From contig JAENRP010000026.1 of the NCBI GenBank assembly GCA_024741835.1, forward strand, positions 45,361-109,360: DNA of 64,000 nt, given 5' to 3'. The notes below the pieces were generated by a model that was given only the letters and a program-made list of their open reading frames with translations, was not told the origin of the DNA and made no database searches. A program made the translations under genes and the position numbers. This DNA is from Diplocarpon mali. Lineage: Eukaryota; Ascomycota; Leotiomycetes; Helotiales; Drepanopezizaceae. Of this stretch, positions 58,180 through 64,000 are shown one piece after another (the first letter of the stretch is position 1; each line of letters begins with the position of its first letter).

Positions 58180-61100
58180 ATGCAGCCATTCGAGACCACT
58201 CCCACATCCGCTGCAAAGCGCCTCGGCGTCTCGCTGAACCTGGACACGGGCTACAAAAGAAAGGTGAAGGCCTCATCTCCGCCGCAGACGCCCGAGACCC
58301 CCCAAGACGAAAACCACCCTCCGACCAGAAGCAAGGCCGCAGCTGCGCACCCGGCGCCGAACATCCTCTCGCGGTCGAGGGAAATGATGGGCGAGGAGAG
58401 CACCCCCGCCGACCCGGCGAACCAGGGCATCGACAACTCGGAGCGGCTGCATGGCGATCGAGACTCCCACGACCTGGCCTTAGGGCCGGAGCAAGTCACC
58501 CGCGACTCGCTGGTTGATCATATGCTGTTCTCCCTCGACCAGCTGTCGGACGAACAGCACGGAGATTGGGTGGGCAGGCAACCGGTGCGCGACGCGCAAC
58601 TCTACTCGGCCTTCGCGGACGCGGACGAGGACGCATACCAGCCAGCACACCACCCGGCGCGGCGAGGCGCCGGCCACAACTACTCGTACAACTCCGACTT
58701 CGAAGCGGCGGACGACGCGTCCCGCCACTCGGGAGGCCCATTGTCGGGAGCGAGGAGGAGCAACAGCGGCTCAAACTTTCCGGCCAACCTCGGAAGGATC
58801 AATAGCGTTCGGAACGAAGGATCTGCGACCTTCGACGCCTCTCAGCTTCCCACCCCCCAACAACTCCCTCCACAAGGACGACACTCACGCGGGAAAGGGA
58901 GCAAGGGCAGCAGCGTCATCAGTTGCGAGCTGGGACACGCGCATATCCCGAGTAGCCAGCCGTGGGCGCATGGGCTGGATGCACGATCTCCGAGCGTCGA
59001 CTACGGGAGCGACCGCGCCGCCATGGGCGCGCCTTTCCACGCAGCCTCTCGACCGGCCGAGACGCCGGCTCCCTCCTTCCACCCGTACGACTACGACGCG
59101 GCACCGACCCCGACCGTGCCTGCTGGGCCGCGGCGCGTGCGAGCCGCGTCCCCGATTCGGATACCAGCCCCGGATCTCGTGCCCGCCGAACCGCCGCACG
59201 GGATGGCGAGGAAGCGGAGCACGAGGTCCTCCAAGAGCGGCTACAAGGGGAGGCACGACGACCGTCCGAGAGATCACTCTCGCGAACTCCCGCCCCTGCC
59301 AGCCATGGCCAGAGAACCTGCCGCGGCGCCCGGGACTCTGCCGGGGCACGGAAGACCCCAGGCGCCGACACCACCCGGCCCGGCTCCGCTGAGAGACCGG
59401 CCCGGATTCTTCAGGAGGGTCTTTGGTTCGCGGAGCACCCCCGTGGTCCCGGCGGACGCCCCCCCCTCGCACGGGTCGACGACGTCGGCCGAGACGACGG
59501 ACCGGCCGCCGACTCGCACCCAGCATGTGGGCACCCAGATCAAACCCCAACACGCCAACACCCCGCGCGAGGCGCCCCCGCCTCCGAGAGAGCAGGCACA
59601 CGTCCTCACCAAGAAGCCATCGTCCTTCTTCCGACGACGCAAGAAGTCGGTGACCGAGCCGGAGCCCACGACCCCCCCAGTCCCGCGGGTTGCGCTGCAG
59701 CCGGCGGACGGGAAGAGAGAAGGGCGGGAGCCCTCTCCCTCGAGGGCCTCGCCCAGCCCTGTCAGCAGCCTGCGGATCGTGATGAATCCTTACCTGAAGA
59801 CCTCGGTCCGGAACCCGACGGGCCTCGCCCCTCCCCACGATGCCGCGAGTCGGCCGGCGGGGCAGGCTCCGGCGCCCCCCGACCGGGCGGGGAGGGGCTT
59901 CTCGCCAGACTACGAGCCCGAGAAGAGCGCGACCATTCGGGCCGTGCGACCAAGCGACCGGGAGCCCGCGGATCGCGGATCGCCTGCAGGCCCACGCGCC
60001 ACGCCCAGCTCGACGGCCGGGCGAACGGGCCCGGGCCCGGGCAGAGATGTTCGCGAGGGCCCGTCGCGGCAGGATGGCGGCGACAACGACCCCGAGACCC
60101 GCGCTGGCCCCCGCGCCGTCGACCGGCGGGAGAAGAATTGGCTCGCGGACCACCAGATCCCGTCGCCGTCGGTGGCGAGAGAGATGGCGCTCGTGGCAGA
60201 CTACGCGAGCGCCCACGCGCCGGCAGCGGCCACGCCCGACCCGACCGGCCCGTCGCCCGTCGCCGGCCCGCCCCGCCGGCCCGCCGAGTCCGAGCCGCAC
60301 ATACAGCATGCAGAGGCCGGCCCGAGGAGGGATGAGGAGTGGGTTATGCTCACGCCCACCAACCCGCCCGAGCAGACGGAAGAGGGCCGGGTACGGCTCG
60401 AGGCGTCTTCGTCGGAAGAAGATCTCGCCGACTGCAATCCTGCGTTGCCTCTGGAGTGCAAGATGGAAGCGAGCAGCAGAGTCTCTGGGTCCACCGACAC
60501 GGTGTACAAGTCGGCCACCAGCCTGCCAGCCCTGCACGTCGAGGGCACGGAAGAGCTCGACCCACCCCCGCCACCCCACCGCTCTCCGTCTCCGCCCGGA
60601 GCGGTCCAGCCTCTCGATGGCCCCCGCCCACCCTCGGACGGCACGGTCCCGAGCGATCAAGATCGCGAGAAGGCGCGAAACATCTACGATGGCCACGAGG
60701 ACTTTACCCAAAAGGACAAGGCAGCGGCCTGGCTGGGCGAAGACAACCCGGCTCGCCTGCGCGTTCTGGTGGCCTACCTGGACCTGTACGACTTCTCCAG
60801 CTTGAACATCCTGGCCGCGTTGCGCCTCATGTGCGGGAGGCTCGTCCTCAAGGCCGAGAGCCAGCAGGTGGACAGGATCCTGGTTACTTTTGCGAAGCGG
60901 TGGTGCGCGTGTAATCCCGATCATGGCTTCAAGGGACATGGTAAGCACTCTCTGGTCTCCTGCTGGCAAGAAAAGANCCCCCTTTGTTGACTCTGATCCT
61001 AGATGTCGTCCACACGATCTGCTACTCTCTCCTCCTGCTGAACACGGATCTGCATCTCGCGGACATCGATCAGAAGATGACGCGTAGCCAGTTTGTCAAG

Positions 61101-63031
61101 AATACCATGCCGACCGTGCGTCGGAGCGTCGCAGACTTGGCCCCCGACGCCTTCGAATCGGCGAGACCCACGATCCTGCCTGGCAGAGGCTCAGCTTTTG
61201 ATTCCACCAAGCCGGCCGATGACGGCGCATCCAAGTCGGAGGGGGCATCGCTCGACATGGAACGGCCTGCGTGGAGGATGTCGTTCAAACCCCCCCCGCG
61301 GGCGGACGCGGATGGAATTGTGCCGACGCCGTTAGACTACGACCCTCCGGCCGATGACTGTGGACCTCTCGTCAAGGCGCCGTTCCACGGCAGCCTGCGG
61401 ACCTGGGAAGTGCAGGTCGAGATCGTGCTGAAGGACTTCTACAACTCGATCCGGAGCGACCGCCTCCCGCTGTTCGGCTCGAGCGCGGAGCGGCCGGTGC
61501 CCCCGGCGCCGTCGTCGAACAGCCTCTCGGTCTTCACCAACGGAGTGCTGCGCCGGACTCCCAGCGTGCTCAGCAAGTCGCCCTCGGAGTCTCAGAGCCA
61601 CCACGGCCGGGGCAGGGCGGCCGAGACGGTCCGCGTCGGGAACGGCAAGTGGGCCAGCAAGAACCGGTCTCGCCCTCGCCTGTACCCCAGCTCTGCCATG
61701 AGTTCCAGCCGAACAAGTCTGGATGACCAGTCGTCGATGTGGAGCCCGTCGGTCTCGTCCAGCACGTGGAGCAAGTACTCCACGGGGAAGACGCACGCGT
61801 CCATGTCCGTCGATTCGTTCGGCTCGGGATTCCCCCACGGCGATTACCAGCAATCCATCGGATTCGCGAACGCGCTCAGCCAGGCCATTATCCGCGAGGA
61901 GACCATCGGCAGCGCAGGGAGCACCGGCAGCGAACGCGGCGACGGCGAGGAGCCTCGCGCCGCGCCGCTCCTCGAAGACGAATCGTTGGAGCTGCACGGA
62001 GCGCCGTGGGCCAAGGAAGGAATCGTCAAGCACAAGCACCACCTGGAGGCCGTGGACAAGCGATCCAAGGACCGCAACTGGAGCGAGGTGTTCGCCGTGA
62101 TCGAGAAGGGGTACATGAGCCTGTTCTCCTTCTCATCCAAGACCCTCCGCAAGCAGAACAAGGGCAAGGCTGCCCTCGGGACTGTCGTTGGCGGCGGGAA
62201 CTGGCAGGAGAACGCGCACAGCCACGGCTCATTCCTGCTCCGACAGACCATTGCCAGCGCGCTCCCCTCCCCGGGCTACTCCAAGGCTCGACCGCACGTG
62301 TGGGCCCTGTCCTTGCCCAGCGGCGCGGTGCACCTCTTCCAGGTCGGGACGCCGGACATCGTCCGGGAGTTTGTGTCCAGCGCCAACTACTGGAGTGCTC
62401 GCCTGTCGAATCACCCGCTCGTCGGCGGCATCAGTAACATCGAGTACGGCTGGTCCGACGCGATCGTCCACAACTCGCTGGTGCACGCCATCGGCGAGTC
62501 CACCCGACCGTCTTCCAGCGGCAACCGGGCGAGTCTCCAGAGCTCCCTGCGCTCGAGCCTGGATCACGCCCACGGCGGGGGCTTCAGACCCCGCCTCCCG
62601 GGGGACAAGATCACGATTTCCGACTGGTCCCCGCCGACGCAGAGCATGCGAGCGAGCAACCTCATGGAGGCCGATCAGCTGCGTAGCCTGTCGGATTATG
62701 TTGCCAGCATCGAGGAGGAGCTCCAGAAGCACAACCAACTGCGCAGCCCCATGCTGCTGGCCGTAACGTAACCCCCGCTCCCGCTGCCCGGGGCGTCGCT
62801 GACGAGAAGCAGTTCACCCCGCGCCACCCCAACGCCCAGAGAGCCATGGCCAACTGGGAGAGGAAATCGTCGTACCTCCTCCGCGAGATCGTCAAGTTTA
62901 GAACGTACATCGACTGCTTGGTCGCCGCCGAGAGCGGCAAGCAGAAGATCTACGCCGAGAGGGCGGAGCAGCACGCGATCGGGGTCGACGAGGATGACGA
63001 CGAAGGCGATGTGACGCTGCGACCCGAGTGA
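58180..63031 (+). CDS. Sec7-PH Arf guanine-nucleotide exchange factor, EFA6/Yel1-type
   Basis: Exchange factor for Arf GTPases of the EFA6/Yel1 class, acting at the plasma membrane in polarity and endocytosis. Exons 58180-60940, 61003-62762, 62813-63031; 1579 residues (one more if acceptor AAG at 62809 is used). I start at ATG 58180; the open frame above begins with GTG. Residues 1-820 are Pro/Arg/Ser-rich and disordered, GC-rich throughout. The Sec7 domain is about 826-975: DFTQKDKAAAWLGEDNPARL, then the loop LKAESQQVDRI with the catalytic Glu near 893, and CYSLLLLNTDLHLADIDQKM after the first splice. The PH domain is about 1250-1410 (KDRNWSEVFAVIEKGYMSLF). The last splice restores FTPRHPNAQRAMANWERKSS and YLLREIVKFRTYID, the C-terminal helical segment of the class. 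The first intron contains one unresolved base next to a C run. Confidence 0.9.
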
Positions 63032-64000
63032 TGCTCTGTTGGTCTGCACACGCCCCGGGGTGCGGGTGCGCGATGATGTAGATGCGTGCTGACTCGCTCA
63101 CTGCGCTCCGCCCTTTACACGTACACACAGATCTGGATCCCATCGCCCCGAGCCTTCACGTGAGGGCTGGGAGTCTTGGAAGTGTACCGGGGTGCCCGCG
63201 GCACCCTTTGATTTTGTATTCTTCTTCCCGTGTCGGTTTTTTTTTTTTTTTTTTTTCCTTTCTTCTTGATCTTTGGCCGGCGGACCATGGATGGTTCTCA
63301 CCCAGCTTTGGATGAGACGTTGGGCTTGCTTACTTGCTGACGACGGCGCTGGCTCTCTGCGGATTGTATACCCCTGTGCTTCTGTTCCGTTCTCGGCGGG
63401 CTCTTGGAAAGACTCATAATCTGGATGACTATGATGAATATTTTCTCTGCGTTCCTCGCCTGTCCTCTGCTTGAGCCGGAGCCGGCTGGGAGATGGAGCG
63501 CGCTGCACGAAACATGAATGTTACGAAGCTGGATGGACGGGAGGGTTGAGTGTCATCGTCCTCCCGAACCTTGTTGATAGATTACGGGTAGAATTGCAGG
63601 AGGGGGAGGGAGGGAGAGGAAATGCAGAGTAATAGTATACATTAATCTTCTTGGTCTCGTTGCTGGTGACTCTCCCCGCTGACCGGCCTCCACACCAATC
63701 CCCCTGGCCCCGAAGGACCTGCCCCATCTCGTCTCTCGGCCTCCCCCTCTGCTACCCCTCTCAGCCGGCCAGGGCCGGGCCGCGCATGTCTTCGCCAGGA
63801 AGGCTGCCGGTGCTCCGCCTCCAAGGCCACGGCCGACGCCCCAAGCGATCCAGCACACCCGCACCCGCACCCGCACCCGGGAACGGGACCGGGACCGGGA
63901 CCGGGACCGCCCCGCGCACCCGCGCCCCCGACTGGCCCGGGCCGGCTTCCTCGCTTGTGCTGCCGAGGCGCGCTCTCTGTTTTGTTTTTAGGGGGGGGGG
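63032..64000. other. 3' flank with simple repeats, GC-rich end
   Basis: Sec7 gene 3' flank followed by spacer; no gene is supported and none can be judged beyond the window edge. It contains a 20-base T run at 63237-63256 and a CACCCG/GGGACC microsatellite at 63856-63908. The window ends in a G run. Confidence 0.5.
63856..63908. repeat. CACCCG and GGGACC microsatellites, adjacent
   Basis: Four CACCCG units are followed directly by four to five GGGACC units, in a very GC-rich context at the window end. Such tracts often stall polymerases and end contigs. Confidence 0.8.

Noticed and set aside
58885..60969. 694-codon minus-strand frame as a gene
   Set aside because: Opposite strand of the EFA6-type gene in GC-rich DNA; composition is an Arg/Gly/Val-rich shadow with no domain. 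Kept only as a low-interest observation.
1..64000. CRISPR arrays, bacterial-type operons, intact transposons, tRNA or rRNA genes
   Set aside because: None could be supported. Repeats are simple tandem arrays without spaced direct-repeat units, and I saw no clear tRNA cloverleaf or rRNA segment by eye; a tRNA scan would be needed to exclude single tRNA genes.

Overview
The window is nuclear DNA of a filamentous ascomycete (Pezizomycotina). The evidence is short GT-AG introns of about 47-150 nt with CTAAC/CTGAC branch sites, a full white-collar-1 photoreceptor, and fungal-type Nup37, Kap121, Sds23, APC1 and Sec7-PH proteins. The class cannot be settled from the sequence. Most reading frames begin or end inside introns, so the coordinates given here are spliced gene models built by hand; intron positions are in each entry.

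Layout. 0-7.9 kb is gene-poor and fairly AT-rich, with one intron-dense gene for a small cysteine-rich, probably secreted protein (3.6 kb). 7.9-24 kb carries a Nup37-like nucleoporin, a DHA1-type MFS transporter, eIF2A, the remains of a family-34-like glycosyltransferase, a multi-pass membrane protein and a second MFS transporter. 24-26.5 kb is AT-rich and apparently empty. 26.5-46.2 kb is a housekeeping/regulatory block: white collar 1 (blue light), importin Kap121, Sds23 (CBS domains), a decayed ankyrin gene, and APC1 of the anaphase-promoting complex. 46-51.3 kb holds poorly recognised small genes. 51.5-55.3 kb holds a mitochondrial LEA-like protein, an enoyl-CoA hydratase and a small ankyrin protein; the last two are divergent from a 374-bp shared promoter. 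55.3-58.2 kb is rich in minisatellites and contains four TAACCC units. 58.2-63.0 kb is a GC-rich gene for an EFA6/Yel1-type Arf exchange factor.

The genes do not form an obvious pathway cluster or operon-like unit. Sds23 and APC1 are on the same strand, 2.5 kb apart across the ankyrin relic, and are functionally linked in other fungi, but this may be chance. No biosynthetic backbone enzyme, intact transposon, CRISPR array or RNA gene was recognised. I did not find a convincing new system. The most useful leads are the hidden last exon of WC-1, a stopless in-frame intron in Kap121, the small cysteine-rich gene with a 24-nt exon, two pseudogenes, and the repeat-dense 55-58 kb interval.
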